Of a stretch of DNA of 64,000 nt, positions 9,133 to 18,315 are shown one piece after another. The DNA lies in the NCBI RefSeq assembly GCF_008329945.1, contig NZ_CP035807.1, forward strand, positions 1,178,001 through 1,242,000. The letters are read 5' to 3'. Origin of the DNA: Thiospirochaeta perfilievii. Lineage in GTDB: Bacteria > Spirochaetota > Spirochaetia > DSM-2461. Within the stretch, counting starts at the first letter, position 1, and each line of letters begins with the position of its first letter. The notes under the pieces were generated by a model, which saw nothing but the letters and a program-made list of their open reading frames with translations, did no database searches and was not told where the DNA came from. The position numbers were made by a program, and so were the translations under genes.

Positions 9133-9717
9133 CTATTTAAATCTTTTAGTTCGAAAATTAGTATAATTTCTATACTTAAAAATCGTATTCAAATTTATAA
9201 CTTTGTATTTCCCACTATCAAAAGCAGATTCTAATAAATAGATCCTTTTATCCAGTTCTTCTGTTCCCTCTTCTATCCTTAATATTATTGCGACATGTCC
9301 TGGTTTATATATGAAGTCTCCAGGTTTTAATTTGGATCTGTTTTGTTCAGAAATAGTATATGAAGCACTATCATAACCACTTGGACCCATTAGTTGTGAT
9401 GTTGGCCAGCTTCCCCATTCTAACATACCTTGAGGAAGATCTTTAACAGTATCATAACTATTATTATTATAGTTTGCAGATTGTGACATAAATCCAGAGC
9501 AATCTACTCCTATTGAGTAAGATGTTAGTACAGATGTGTTACTATTATATATGAAATCTCCATATTTTGCCATCGTTGAAAATCCTGGAGTATATGGTGA
9601 AAAATCTTCTCCATCTATAGTTATTTTATTGAATAAATAAGTTCCATTAAGAGAACCAAATCTGTAATTTATATTACTGTTTTGATATTTTTCTGATTCA
9701 TTATTCCAGAATATAAC
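9133..9717 (-). pseudogene. NlpC/P60-like C-terminal domain, module 4, cut by an IS3 element
   Basis: The frame stays open from the IS boundary (9717) to the stop at 9133; the ATG at 9573 (146 aa) is internal. It encodes YTPGFSTMAKYGDFIYN, then GVDCSGFMSQSANY with the catalytic Cys, LKPGDFIYKPGHVAIILRIE with the catalytic His, and LLESAFDSGKYKV, so the papain-fold core itself looks intact. Everything upstream was lost to the IS3 insertion and rearrangement. It is followed 8 nt later by its propeller partner. Confidence 0.75.
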
Positions 9718-9793
9718 GGTCTAACTTTTTTAAACAGCATATTCTAAAAATTAAATTCACTCCTGTATATATAAATGTATAATAGGAGATAAT

Positions 9794-10072
9794 ATGGGTA
9801 GAAGAAAAAAGCATGATAGTGCATTTAAGTTAAAAGTAGCCTTAGAAGCTATCAAAGAAGAAATTACAGTAAGTGAAATAGCTAGTAATTATGAAATTCA
9901 TCCTCAGCAAGTTAGGCAATGGAAGAGGGAATTCTTACAGAATGCAGAATCAGTTTTTCAAAAAGATGATGTAGATAAGAAGAAAGTAGAAGAATTAGAA
10001 ACTGAAAAGGAAGACCTCCAGAGTTTAATAGGACAACAAACTATAGAGATCAATTTCTTAAAAAAAACTTGA
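9794..10072 (+). CDS. IS3-family transposase OrfA
   Basis: 92 residues. MGRRKKHDSAFKLKVALEAI followed by SEIASNYEIHPQQVRQWKRE is the helix-turn-helix DNA-binding domain of IS3-family OrfA; the C-terminal half (VEELETEKEDLQSLIGQQTI) is a leucine-zipper-like coiled coil used for multimerisation. It stops at an A-rich run (10060-10067). OrfB coding sequence (KKLEKVEHRLKV) continues in another frame right after that run, as expected for a frameshift-produced OrfAB fusion, although the frame relation here is +1 rather than the usual -1. Confidence 0.85.
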   Translation: MGRRKKHDSAFKLKVALEAIKEEITVSEIASNYEIHPQQVRQWKREFLQNAESVFQKDDVDKKKVEELETEKEDLQSLIGQQTIEINFLKKT

Positions 10073-10088
10073 AAAAGTTGAACATCGA

Positions 10089-10928
10089 TTGAAGGTGCCT
10101 ATGGTCTCTAAAGATGAAAAATTATCACTTTCAAAACAGTGTGATCTACTTAATATTAATCGCTCAAGGATATACTATACCCCTAGAACGAAGTCCAAAG
10201 AAGATCTTATGATAATGCGTCTTATTGATGCTTTATATCAAGAGAATCCTTGTATGGGTAGTAGAAGAATGAGTAAAGAAATCTCTAAGACTCATGGTAT
10301 AAAACTAGGTAGACTTAGAGCTCGTAGGTTGATGAGAGAAATGTGTATAAGTGCTATATATCCCAAGAAAAACCTTTCAGTACCTGATTCAGAGCACAAA
10401 ATCTATCCATATCTGCTTAGAAATTTACGGATAGAGAGACCTAATCATGTATGGTCTACAGATATTACATATATTCCGCTTTCAGGTGGTTTTGTATACC
10501 TTACGGCTGTTATTGACTGGTATAGTAGAAAGGTTCTGACATGGAAACTATCAAATACAATGGATGTTGGCTTTTGTAAATCTGTAGTAGTTGAAGCTAT
10601 AGCTAAATATGGTACTCCTGAAATATTTAACACAGATCAAGGGTCTCAATATACAAGCAAAGAATTTACAGATCTACTTAAAGATCATGAAATTAAAATC
10701 AGTATGGATGGTAAAGGTAGAGCTCTAGATAATGTATTTGTTGAAAGGTTATGGAGATCAGTTAAACAGGAAGATGTATATCTTAAGGATTATAGAGATA
10801 TTAGAGATGCAAAAAGGCATCTAACTAATTATTTTGAGTACTATAATAATAGACGAAGACATCAATCTTTAGATGATGAATTCCCTGAAGATATATATTA
10901 TGGTAAGGTTAAATTAATAGCAGCTTAA
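10089..10928 (+). CDS. IS3-family transposase OrfB (DDE integrase core)
   Basis: 279 residues from a TTG start, though natural expression is likely as a frameshifted fusion to OrfA. The N-terminal HTH_21 segment (MGSRRMSKEISKTHGIKLG) precedes the DDE core: VWSTDITYIP (Asp), IFNTDQGSQYTSKEF (Asp) and DNVFVERLWRSVKQEDVYL (Glu), then the closing NNRRRHQSLDD. All catalytic residues are present, so the element may still be active. The ATGGTC at 10101 is an alternative start. Confidence 0.88.
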   Translation: MKVPMVSKDEKLSLSKQCDLLNINRSRIYYTPRTKSKEDLMIMRLIDALYQENPCMGSRRMSKEISKTHGIKLGRLRARRLMREMCISAIYPKKNLSVPDSEHKIYPYLLRNLRIERPNHVWSTDITYIPLSGGFVYLTAVIDWYSRKVLTWKLSNTMDVGFCKSVVVEAIAKYGTPEIFNTDQGSQYTSKEFTDLLKDHEIKISMDGKGRALDNVFVERLWRSVKQEDVYLKDYRDIRDAKRHLTNYFEYYNNRRRHQSLDDEFPEDIYYGKVKLIAA

Positions 10929-10978
10929 TGGCGGGTGTGAATTTAATTATGCTATATGCCTGTTTGATTAATTAGACC

Positions 10979-11247
10979 ACTATAGTCTACATCAATGTCC
11001 TTAATAAAGCTAAAATTCTCATCATAAAAGTTAATTCTAAGATTAACCATATCAATAGTTATATAATTATCATTATAAAATTGTATACCTTTAGGGAAGG
11101 ACTCTGTATTACCTTTATCAAAACCTATCTCATTTTTTCCAGAACCAATATAAAATGTATGGATAAGCTCCTCATTATACCTATTTAAATCTTCTGTTAC
11201 GCCATAATAGCTAACAAAAAAAATAATATAATAACTTTAGTTTTCAA
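10979..11247 (-). pseudogene. Beta-propeller N-terminal remnant, module 3, frameshifted
   Basis: A TTG start at 11247 (KTKVIILFFLLAIMA, signal peptide) overlaps the end of the preceding NlpC/P60-like frame, the same arrangement as module 2 at 13421-13431. The frame hits a TAA just after the signal peptide; after a shift it continues DLNRYNEELIHTFYIGSGKN and YNDNYITIDMVNLRINFYDE, aligning with the N-terminus of the propeller at 12457-13431. It is cut off at 10978 by the IS3 element. Confidence 0.7.
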
Positions 11248-11815
11248 TTTTCAACCTCCCTATAATCCAGTTCTTATGAATGGGATTACCATCTAGATCC
11301 TTTTTTTTATGATAAAAATTCAAATTATTCTTATTACCAACTCCCCATAATCCAATTTTTATCTTTATTATGATAATAACTAAGATCGTTTTTATTACCA
11401 ACTCCCCATAACCCTTTTAAACCTTTTATATTTTTAATTCTTGAATCATGTGTAGATTCAATTAATATTATATCACTAACTTCTATATCTCTGTCCCCAT
11501 TACTTATTATAACATTTTGAACCATGGCTACATGATACCCAGATCCTTGATTAGGTGTAAATACAATATCACCAGGAATCAATCGTTTTCTATTCTCAGG
11601 TTTTGTACCATACTTATCATATTGAGATTCACTCATGATTTCATACAAGTTATTATTATTGACATTATATCCAGAAGTATTCGGGCCTACATCGTGTACG
11701 TTTCTTTCTGCTATATCTGCTAAAAGATTATTTGTAGCTTTCGATATGTATTTTGTCCCTTTATAAGCCTCTGACATATATAACAGTCCACCACAATCTA
11801 CACCTGCTAAAAACC
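11237..11815 (-). pseudogene. NlpC/P60-like C-terminal domain, module 3, with duplicated tail
   Basis: Starts near AGVDCGGLLYMSEAYKGTKY (catalytic Cys just upstream of the ATG at 11777 that opens the 147-aa frame) and continues with HDVGPNTSGYN, RLIPGDIVFTP, YHVAMVQNVI (catalytic His) and LIESTHDSRI. It is close to the C-terminus of the 1191-aa frame of module 2. Near the end, a segment encoding LWGVGNKN occurs twice (about 11331-11352 and 11391-11413), so a 60-bp partial duplication throws the first frame into a premature TAA at 11334; the original end KNWIIGRLKIEN lies in another frame. Upstream it joins an IS66 relic. Confidence 0.7.
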
Positions 11816-12073
11816 TGTAGTAAGATGTATTGTAAATTCTCCATAACTTAAAATTATTGGACTTTCAATATTTGATACGGGACTTGATTTGGTGTTTTCT
11901 TTTATTTCTACAAAATTTGTTTTCTGCAATTTCTTTCTATTCTTATAGAAAGCTGTATTGTGAATACCCTTCTCATTACAAAAAATATCTATACTTTTCC
12001 CACTGTTTTCTTGCTCTACTATCAGTTCTTTCCAATCTCTTGTTTGTCTTTCTTCATTTTTTCCTCCATTTCT
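11807..12073 (-). pseudogene. IS66-family TnpA remnant
   Basis: Minus-strand frame reads DWKELIVEQENSGKSIDIF, NEKGIHNTAFYKNRKKLQK and NFVEIKENTKS, then GEFTIHLTTGF and a stop. This aligns along its length with the intact IS66 TnpA at 40402-40695 (RKQLVIEQQKSGLTITEF, NIKQTTFQNWLRRLKE, KFVKVKLK, INSIKLEIPA). A GGAGG and ATG near 12062-12073 mark the old start, but a frameshift follows within the first codons. The rest of this IS66 element is gone. It is replaced directly by module 3. Confidence 0.65.
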
Positions 12074-12114
12074 AATGGAGTGTAAATGATTATGAAAATT
12101 TTAGAAGGTGGGGT

Positions 12115-12363
12115 TAATTATCGCTTACTTTACATCACCACTATTATAGAGAAGCTAGTTAGTAACTTTGAAAAATGTTAAATCTCAAAAGACATCTTCA
12201 ATTGAGGTTTAATTTAAATATGTCTAAGATTAATAAATAAGAAGATATTAGAATATTATTTGATGAAACCTCTACTGTAAAGTAGAGATTAGCTAATAAA
12301 CTAAAGTAATAAAGAGTCTTAAAATTGTTATTTTTCTTACTTCCGTATTAAATTGTCACTACG
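12115..12363 (+). mobile_element. Integrase-core element, copy 2, 3' remnant
   Basis: The + strand reads LTLHHHYYREAS and a stop at about 12160, matching the C-terminus LHNHHYREAS of the integrase at 3887-4138. It is followed by about 200 bp of noncoding tail with a degenerate version of the copy-1 hairpin (CTCTACT...AGTAGAG near 12270-12290) and the same terminal sequence at 12340-12363. The element ends inside hairpin repeat d. The transposase body is missing. Confidence 0.7.
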
Positions 12364-12445
12364 GGCTACGCTTCGCTCCGACCTAGCAAGCTAGTTTTAC
12401 TAAAGCCACCCTGCGTATGCATTTCGCAAGTTGGCTTCGCTTTTA
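12364..12445. repeat. Multi-hairpin repeat, copy d (left part replaced by a mobile element)
   Basis: Begins GGCTACGCTTCGCTCCGACC directly after the integrase-core element, then CTAGC-AA-GCTAG and a final stem of the AAGCCACC / TTGGCTT type with a variant loop TATGCATTT. It lies 11 bp from the stop of the module 2 propeller. Compared with copy a, the mobile element entered at a different base of the repeat. Confidence 0.8.
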
Positions 12446-12456
12446 TTTTTATGATT

Positions 12457-13431
12457 TTACCATTGTCTGGGTATTTTGTATGTATTAAAAACAGTTACGC
12501 CATTAACTTTCTCACTTGTAGCATAATAAATATCACCATCTTCATTTATTGTTGGGCCCAAGTAAGCAAAATTATTAAATTTTAAATAATCAAGAACCCA
12601 TCCATTAGAATCAAAAATGATTATTCCAGTTTTACTAGACCAATATGAATTTCTACTTAAATCAAATCCTATAAATGGAGAAGTTATTCCACTAAGTTTT
12701 TCAAAATCTGGTACACCAGGTATTATTCTAGGTGGAGTCATATTATTTGCATCATGAAGCTCTACCCAATAATTATATAATGTTATGAAATCATTGTTTT
12801 GAATATGATTTTTAAAAAAAATACGTCTCTTAGCATCTATAGTATAACCATTTAGTAAGTATTTATCTTTCTCATTGAACAATTCCAATGTTTCCTCTTC
12901 ATTTAATAGCCTGGAATATTTCATTTCGTCTTCATCTACTAAGACAAATGAACATAAAGAACCATCATTCATATAATTAAATATAACCTTATCTGTGAAT
13001 AGAACTCTATCTTTAGAAGAAATAGAGTCAGGGAAATTTAGTTCAGTAATATTACCAGTGCTAATATTAAAAGCTGTTACAAATTTATTATACCCACTAC
13101 TAAAAATTATGTTATCCATTATTTTTGACTTACTATTTCTCAATAATCTAAAATCAACTTCCAACTCTTTTTCTAATGAAAAGTCTACATTATAAAAATT
13201 AACCCGTGAATTAACAGTATCAAATAATATAAAATAGTCTTTATATTTCTTTAATAATTTAGGAAATAGTTCATTGTTACCTTTAGATTCTACCCCCTCT
13301 ATTAGACCTATTTCTCCTGGCATTGAACCTGTACTAAAAGTAAAGACATGTTGTTCGTCATAATTATTAAATCCTTCTCCATATAAATAATTACATATAA
13401 TAAAGAAAACAAGCACAAATCTAAATTTCAA
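12457..13431 (-). CDS. Secreted beta-propeller protein, module 2 (intact)
   Basis: 324 residues from a TTG start (minus strand) preceded by GGGAGG; the start lies inside the last codons of the NlpC/P60-like frame (11-nt overlap), so the pair is translationally coupled. Signal peptide KFRFVLVFFIICNYLYGEG, then repeated strand patterns such as RVNFYNVDFSLEKELEVD, KFVTAFNISTGNITELNF and GIIIFDSNGWVLDYLKF typical of 6-bladed propellers. The end FNTYKIPRQW is shared with the remnants of modules 5 and 7. No catalytic residues recognised. Probably periplasmic or surface-exposed, working with the upstream papain-fold protein. Confidence 0.75.
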   Translation of the reverse strand: MKFRFVLVFFIICNYLYGEGFNNYDEQHVFTFSTGSMPGEIGLIEGVESKGNNELFPKLLKKYKDYFILFDTVNSRVNFYNVDFSLEKELEVDFRLLRNSKSKIMDNIIFSSGYNKFVTAFNISTGNITELNFPDSISSKDRVLFTDKVIFNYMNDGSLCSFVLVDEDEMKYSRLLNEEETLELFNEKDKYLLNGYTIDAKRRIFFKNHIQNNDFITLYNYWVELHDANNMTPPRIIPGVPDFEKLSGITSPFIGFDLSRNSYWSSKTGIIIFDSNGWVLDYLKFNNFAYLGPTINEDGDIYYATSEKVNGVTVFNTYKIPRQW

Positions 13432-16400
13432 TTTTTAACCTCCCTATTATCCAGTTTTTATGATTTGGACTTCCATCAGACTTAACAACTTTATGATAGA
13501 AGTCAAGTGTATTTCGATTACCCACACCCCATAATCCTGCAATACCAAAAGAATTCATAATTCCACTATGATGTGTAGATTCAATTAAATAAATATTATC
13601 AACATTAATTTCTCTACTCCCTTCAATTATATCTATTTCTTGTACCATAGCAACATGATAACTTGGGTTTGAGTAAAACATTATATCCCCAGGAATTAAT
13701 CTTTTTCTGTTACTAGGTTTTAAGCCTAAGTCAGGGGTATATTCACTCTCATTCATTATCTCATATAAATTATTACTAGAGTGTGAATAACCTGATGAAC
13801 CAGGACCGACATCATGGACATATCTAGCTGCAATATCTGCTAATATTTCTTTACTTTGATTACTAATGTATTTTGAGTTTGTATAAGCTTCAGCCATATA
13901 AATAAGACCACCACAGTCAACACCAGCTTGTTGGTTAGAATACCAACTATCCGAATCATTTACATCATAATTATCAAAACCACTTACTGTATTAACTTTA
14001 TTTGTACCATCTTTATAAAATAATAATGGTTTATTTTCTGGTGTTGGTTGAGCAAACACTGAATTTTGATATTTAGTTACACCGCTAATAACATTCCACC
14101 CTTTTGCATGTAAAGAATCCCATGCTCCAGGTTTTGGTGCAGTTTTATCATATCTTGACCACCATAATAGTGCATCTTTGGCGTCTAACAAACCAGGTCT
14201 AAGTTTACCAGCAGGATCATTAGGTTCTGCAGGTAGAATTCTCTCGACATCTATACCAACATTCTTATTATAGTCTTCTTTTAATAATTCAATAACCATT
14301 TTATTAACTTCTGAATTATCTTTGTTATATTCATCAATTGCACTACTCATCGCTATTAAAGAAGCAGATTCTCGTAATTGCAACGGAGCTAATTGTTTTA
14401 ATAAGTTATTATAATATAAAAATGGAGAAGTAGTTCTAACAAAATTGTACACCATATAATCAGCAACGAGACCATCACTCCACCTTGAATTATTATATAC
14501 TGCACTAGGAAATGAGACGACTTGTCCTCCATGACCTTCATCTAGATCACTTAAATCTTCCCAGGTCCCATTCATTTTAAACTTTTCAGCTTGAGAATTA
14601 CTCTCCATGATCCTGTTCCATTCATTTTGAGCATACCAAATTGTTTCACTATTATCAGAAGAGTTTGTTGATGCAAGTTTGAAACCAAACTCATTGTAAT
14701 ATTTATCAGTTTGTAAGCCTTTATTTAGTCCTTCATTAATAGTTGTAGGAGCATTCCAAGGGTTCTGTTCATTCCAATCTTTAGAAGATGGAGTTCTTAT
14801 ACCATATTTTTTGTCTGTATCATTATCAATAAATAGGTTTGCTCTCCATAATAGCTTTTTATCGTAAACTGCAAGGAAATCTTTATCTTTTGATACACCT
14901 TGAACCTCTAAGTTATCCTGTTTAGCAAATCTTAATAGGAAATCATCACCTGGTCTTATTTTACTGTTTATTGGTCTAACACCAAACTGAGAGTAGGTTT
15001 TATTTTTAGTTTTAAACTTTAATGTTGATCCTTCGACGTATAATCTGAAATCAGGTTTTGTTCTACCTACAGATGAACTAACAAATATATCTTCTGAATA
15101 CTCTACAGAGTAAGGACTTTCATCTTTTCCAACCAAACCACTATTTTTAAGTTTAAATGTCGCCAATAGAACAAATTCAGTTCTATTTATTTTTTCATTA
15201 TGCTGCTTAGCATAAAATTTAAGTCCATCCCCCTTATTCTGATAAATGTTAGAACCAACTTCAGCTTTTAGTTTTTTATCTTCACCTAAATACTCATGGT
15301 AGAACTCATCAAATGGTGGTAATATAGTTATATCTTTATCATCTTCTTTTAAGTTAGTTAACTCATCATCCCCATAGTTACCTTTTATTTTAATTGTATC
15401 TATACCAAGAATTTCCCCTGTATTAGGAATCCAATGAGATTCTCTAAGTTCACCTGTTCTACTATTTATTATTCTCTTAAACTCCATATCAACATCTAAT
15501 TCAATTAACTCAGTATCAAAGAACTCAAAGTTATCATTAACATATGATATGTTATCACCTGAAGTTGTTGGTTTAACTAACATTCTTCTTAGATGGTATT
15601 TTTTCTCTTCACCAGGTTTAGTAAAACCTCCATAGACACCTTCCTCTGATAACCAGACACCTACATTAGCCATTCTAAAACCACTGTTGATAGAGACTAC
15701 TAATATGTTCTTCATATAATCTTCAACAGTTGAGTTTGAATCTAGACCTGTAAAGTCAGCGGATATTATTACACCTATCATTGGCTCATTGTTTGTATAG
15801 TTAACTAGTATGTCTCCAGGTCTAGCCATTGATAGATCTGGTAGTAGAATCGTAGACCTCTCTAAGTCTACCTTTGTAAATCTATATGGTTTCTTTAGTT
15901 GATCATTAATATCTAAGACATGGTAGGTTGGGTTTTTCTGGATATAGTTAGCATCTAACTCTTCATCTATTTTAGTGTTAAATACGTTTAGGTAATCACC
16001 TGCTATATCAGTCATAGAAAGTGAACCCATAAGTAGACCTAATGAGTCAACACCTGCTGATTTATTAGGGTGATATAAACTATCTTGATCAGCAGAATAT
16101 AGTTGTTTTGTCTCTGATCTAACACCAGGTAGATATGGTTCTATCTCATAAAATGTAGCATCTATACTAGGTAGTGTTGTTTCATATTTACCTGCACCAG
16201 CATCTTTCTTTAAGGTAATTCCTGCTTCTCTGTATAGATCTATCTCATCAACATAACTATCGTAATATGAACTTGTTGCCATAGTTGTTGAAAAAGTACC
16301 ATTTGCAAATGCTGGATAGTTATCCAAGGTATATACATCCCCTATATACTTCTCCATCAACCATCTTCTAGCTAGATTCTGTTTATATAATTTGTAGTTA

Positions 16401-17090
16401 AATGTTTTAGGTGTATCTATACCCATAGCAGAGTATGCTATTGGGTTACCCTGAGAGTTACTATAAGGAGATGTAATTAGGTTTTTATCATATATTTTAC
16501 CTAATGGAGAGTTTTCTTCAACTACACTAGGTCTATTGAATATTTTAACCTCACCATTAAAGTAATTATTTGATCTGTTTGACACATTAAGTAAAGCTCC
16601 GTTAACCCACTCTTTAACTTCAACTGAGTTTGTAGCATATACTTTATAGTCAGATTTATTATTCTCATCTTCCGATCTAACACCAGGAGTATACTCTAGA
16701 GCCCATGTCATATACTTAAGTGCTGACTCTGCAATATCAATTCCCTCTTGTTCAGTAACTTGTCTGTATTGGTTGTAGTTATACTTTATCTCATCTGTAT
16801 TGTTTTCATTAACTTTCTTATTTATTAAATATGATAGTACAGGTTTTGAACTCTTACCATTCTCCACTTCAGTTGCAATATAGTTAAGGTATATAGCTAT
16901 ATATGGGTTCTTATTACCATATATCGAGTCAAATGATTTCTCATTTATATCTAAGAAAGGTAGTTTAGCTGTTCTATTTGAGAACTCCTCACTCAATTTA
17001 CTTATTACACTCTCTTTTCCTAGAATAAAGTGGGATGCAAAAGCTGCTTTAAACTTATTCTGATGCTTTAATAATTCATAGTATTTTTAA
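13421..17090 (-). pseudogene. NlpC/P60-like protein, module 2: long frame without native start
   Basis: An uninterrupted frame reaches from about 17090 to 13421; using a TTG at 16996 it would give 1191 aa. It lacks the first 280 or so residues and the signal peptide of the full-length protein and begins, next to hairpin repeat e, at YYELLKHQNKFKAAFASHF. Residues 1 to about 500 of the 1191-aa frame are near-identical to the full-length copy; after DTELIELDV they diverge. A degenerate papain-like unit (AGVDSLGLL, Cys replaced by Ser) lies near residue 315. The C-terminal domain is intact-looking: AGVDCGGLIYMAEAY near 1027, RLIPGDIMFY, SYHVAMVQEI near 1115. Without promoter and signal peptide it is likely silent unless recombined. 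Confidence 0.8.
15487..17088 (-). repeat. 1.6-kb homology arm, copy in module 2
   Basis: This stretch matches 21437-23035 of the full-length gene. By eye it is identical or nearly so over the roughly 800 bp from 16256 to 17060 and has scattered substitutions from 15487 to 16256. Similarity drops abruptly below 15487, where the variable part of the protein starts. Such an arm would permit homologous exchange of everything downstream. Confidence 0.8.
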
Positions 17091-17096
17091 GTTTTT

Positions 17097-17235
17097 GGGC
17101 GAATAGTAACTGAAGTTACTACCTGGCTGCTCCAGGCTACGCTTCGCACCGACCAAACAAGTTTGTTTGGCTAACAGATATATGCACATTGCCCTGCGTA
17201 TCCATTTCGCAGGGCAATGTGCATACATCTGTCGC
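17097..17235. repeat. Multi-hairpin repeat, copy e (most complete)
   Basis: About 140 bp of successive inverted repeats: TAGTAAC-TGAA-GTTACTA (17104-17121); CCTGG-CTGCT-CCAGG; CCAAACAA-GT-TTGTTTGG; and a 24-bp stem (17175-17198 with 17208-17231, one mismatch) around the loop TATCCATTT. It is GC-richer than its surroundings. It lies between the stop of propeller 1 (17243) and the truncated start of module 2. Five other copies: 4321, 7284, 8027, 12364 and 56020. It could act as a transcription terminator, an mRNA 3' end, or a recombination site. Confidence 0.9.
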
Positions 17236-17242
17236 TCTTTAA

Positions 17243-18220
17243 TTATTTAGCATTTGGGTGATCTTTATACCATTGTTCTCTTAGCTTAGGATCCCAAGTA
17301 TTTATTATTCTTTTTAAAGCTACCTCATGACTATTATATATTAAATATAGTATATCACCACTTGGATGAATCCCAGGCATATAACTACCACCTGTTATGT
17401 AACCTTCCCTATATATTTCACTAATAATAAAAGTTTTAGAGCTATCATATATACGTATTCTTCTATCTGCATCTGTCCAATATATATAATTATTTTTATT
17501 TCTTCCAATGTAAATACGCTTTCCATTATCGTTATCTTTATCAAGTATATCATTTCCAGATATAGATTTAATTTTGTTATCAACAAGAATCTTATTTGAT
17601 TCAGAAATCTTAATATTTGAAATATCTTTATTCTTTATTAAAATATTTATTTGGTCTCGACCTTTTGTAGTAACGAAACCATTACTATCTTTTGTTAGAC
17701 TACTAAAGCAAATAACTTCACCATCTATCATATAAAACAGGATGATTCCATTATCTTCATCATAATAAAAGTTATTATTCTCTAGTTTATTATCATAATA
17801 CTTTTCTACAAAATTCATCTGCCATTGTAGCTCACCATCCCAAGTGTGATATGTAAATCCTATATATTTTTGATATAAAATAAATCCTTCTTTATAAATC
17901 TGGATAGAATGAGGGTATTCTAAATATATATCATTACTAATATCTATTTCGTCAATCTGTTTAAAGTTAAAATCATATACTGACAACCTTTTATTATAAC
18001 CATCAGATATATAAAAAACTTTTTTTGATTCATCATAATAAATTATAGATGGACCGTCTCCTGCTCCATCAATTAAGTATTTATTATATACTGTTGCAAA
18101 CTCATTAATACCTTTACCTGTTTTATATGAAGTTACAAAATCAATTTCAAATTTTGATTCTGCAACCAACATATCCATAGATATTAGTATTACTAAAATA
18201 AATAATCCTATTTTTTTCAT
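17243..18220 (-). CDS. Secreted beta-propeller protein, module 1 (partner of the full-length copy)
   Basis: 325 residues. Signal peptide MKKIGLFILVILISMDMLVA, then blade-like repeats (VFYISDGYNKRLSVYDFNFK, FYYDEDNGIILFYMIDGEV, NYIYWTDADRRIRIYDSSKTF). The ATG overlaps the TGA of the preceding frame (ATGA) and has GGAGG upstream, so it was co-translated with the C-terminus of the 1418-aa protein before the IS3 insertion. That IS3, in the same orientation, now sits 65 bp upstream, so expression may depend on readthrough. Diverged from the propellers of modules 2 and 4 and with a different C-terminus (WYKDHPNAK). Confidence 0.75.
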   Translation of the reverse strand: MKKIGLFILVILISMDMLVAESKFEIDFVTSYKTGKGINEFATVYNKYLIDGAGDGPSIIYYDESKKVFYISDGYNKRLSVYDFNFKQIDEIDISNDIYLEYPHSIQIYKEGFILYQKYIGFTYHTWDGELQWQMNFVEKYYDNKLENNNFYYDEDNGIILFYMIDGEVICFSSLTKDSNGFVTTKGRDQINILIKNKDISNIKISESNKILVDNKIKSISGNDILDKDNDNGKRIYIGRNKNNYIYWTDADRRIRIYDSSKTFIISEIYREGYITGGSYMPGIHPSGDILYLIYNSHEVALKRIINTWDPKLREQWYKDHPNAK

Positions 18221-18284
18221 AACTCCCTCCGTAACCTTACAATGTACCAGTTATTATCTATTTTATCATGAATTATTCAATATC
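18217..18284 (-). pseudogene. Severed C-terminal tail of the full-length NlpC/P60-like protein
   Basis: Between the IS3 element and the propeller the minus strand encodes NNWYIVRLRREL and a stop overlapping the propeller ATG. This matches the tails of the other modules (HWRVVRLNKGE, NWIIGRLKIEI). It is therefore the original end of the gene that now stops at 19536. A stop lies between the IS edge and this piece in the matching frame, so some decay has followed. Confidence 0.65.
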
Positions 18285-18315
18285 AGTGCAGTCATAAATA
18301 CCTAAAATTTAATAT

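Larger units (their letters stand above)
9718..10978 (+). mobile_element. IS3-family insertion sequence (1261 bp)
   Basis: Bounded by imperfect inverted repeats of about 45 bp: the left end begins GGTCTAACTTTTTTAAACAG, and the right end reads as GGTCTAATTAATCAAACAGG on the complement, with AATTAAATTCAC shared further in. It carries orfA and orfB. No matching target duplication is seen, and the two flanks belong to different modules (NlpC/P60-like on the left, a propeller N-terminus on the right), so a deletion or recombination took place through this IS after insertion. Confidence 0.85.

Noticed and set aside
11857-12075. Plus-strand 72-codon hydrophobic ORF
   Set aside because: The opposite strand reads as an IS66 TnpA relic with aligned motifs; the hydrophobicity is a by-product of its Lys-rich codons.
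4321-17235. Calling the hairpin repeats integron attC sites
   Set aside because: They follow ORFs and are palindromic, but I cannot find paired RYYYAAC and GTTRRRY core sites in the right places (only a GGCTAAC-like string), and there is no integron integrase in the window.
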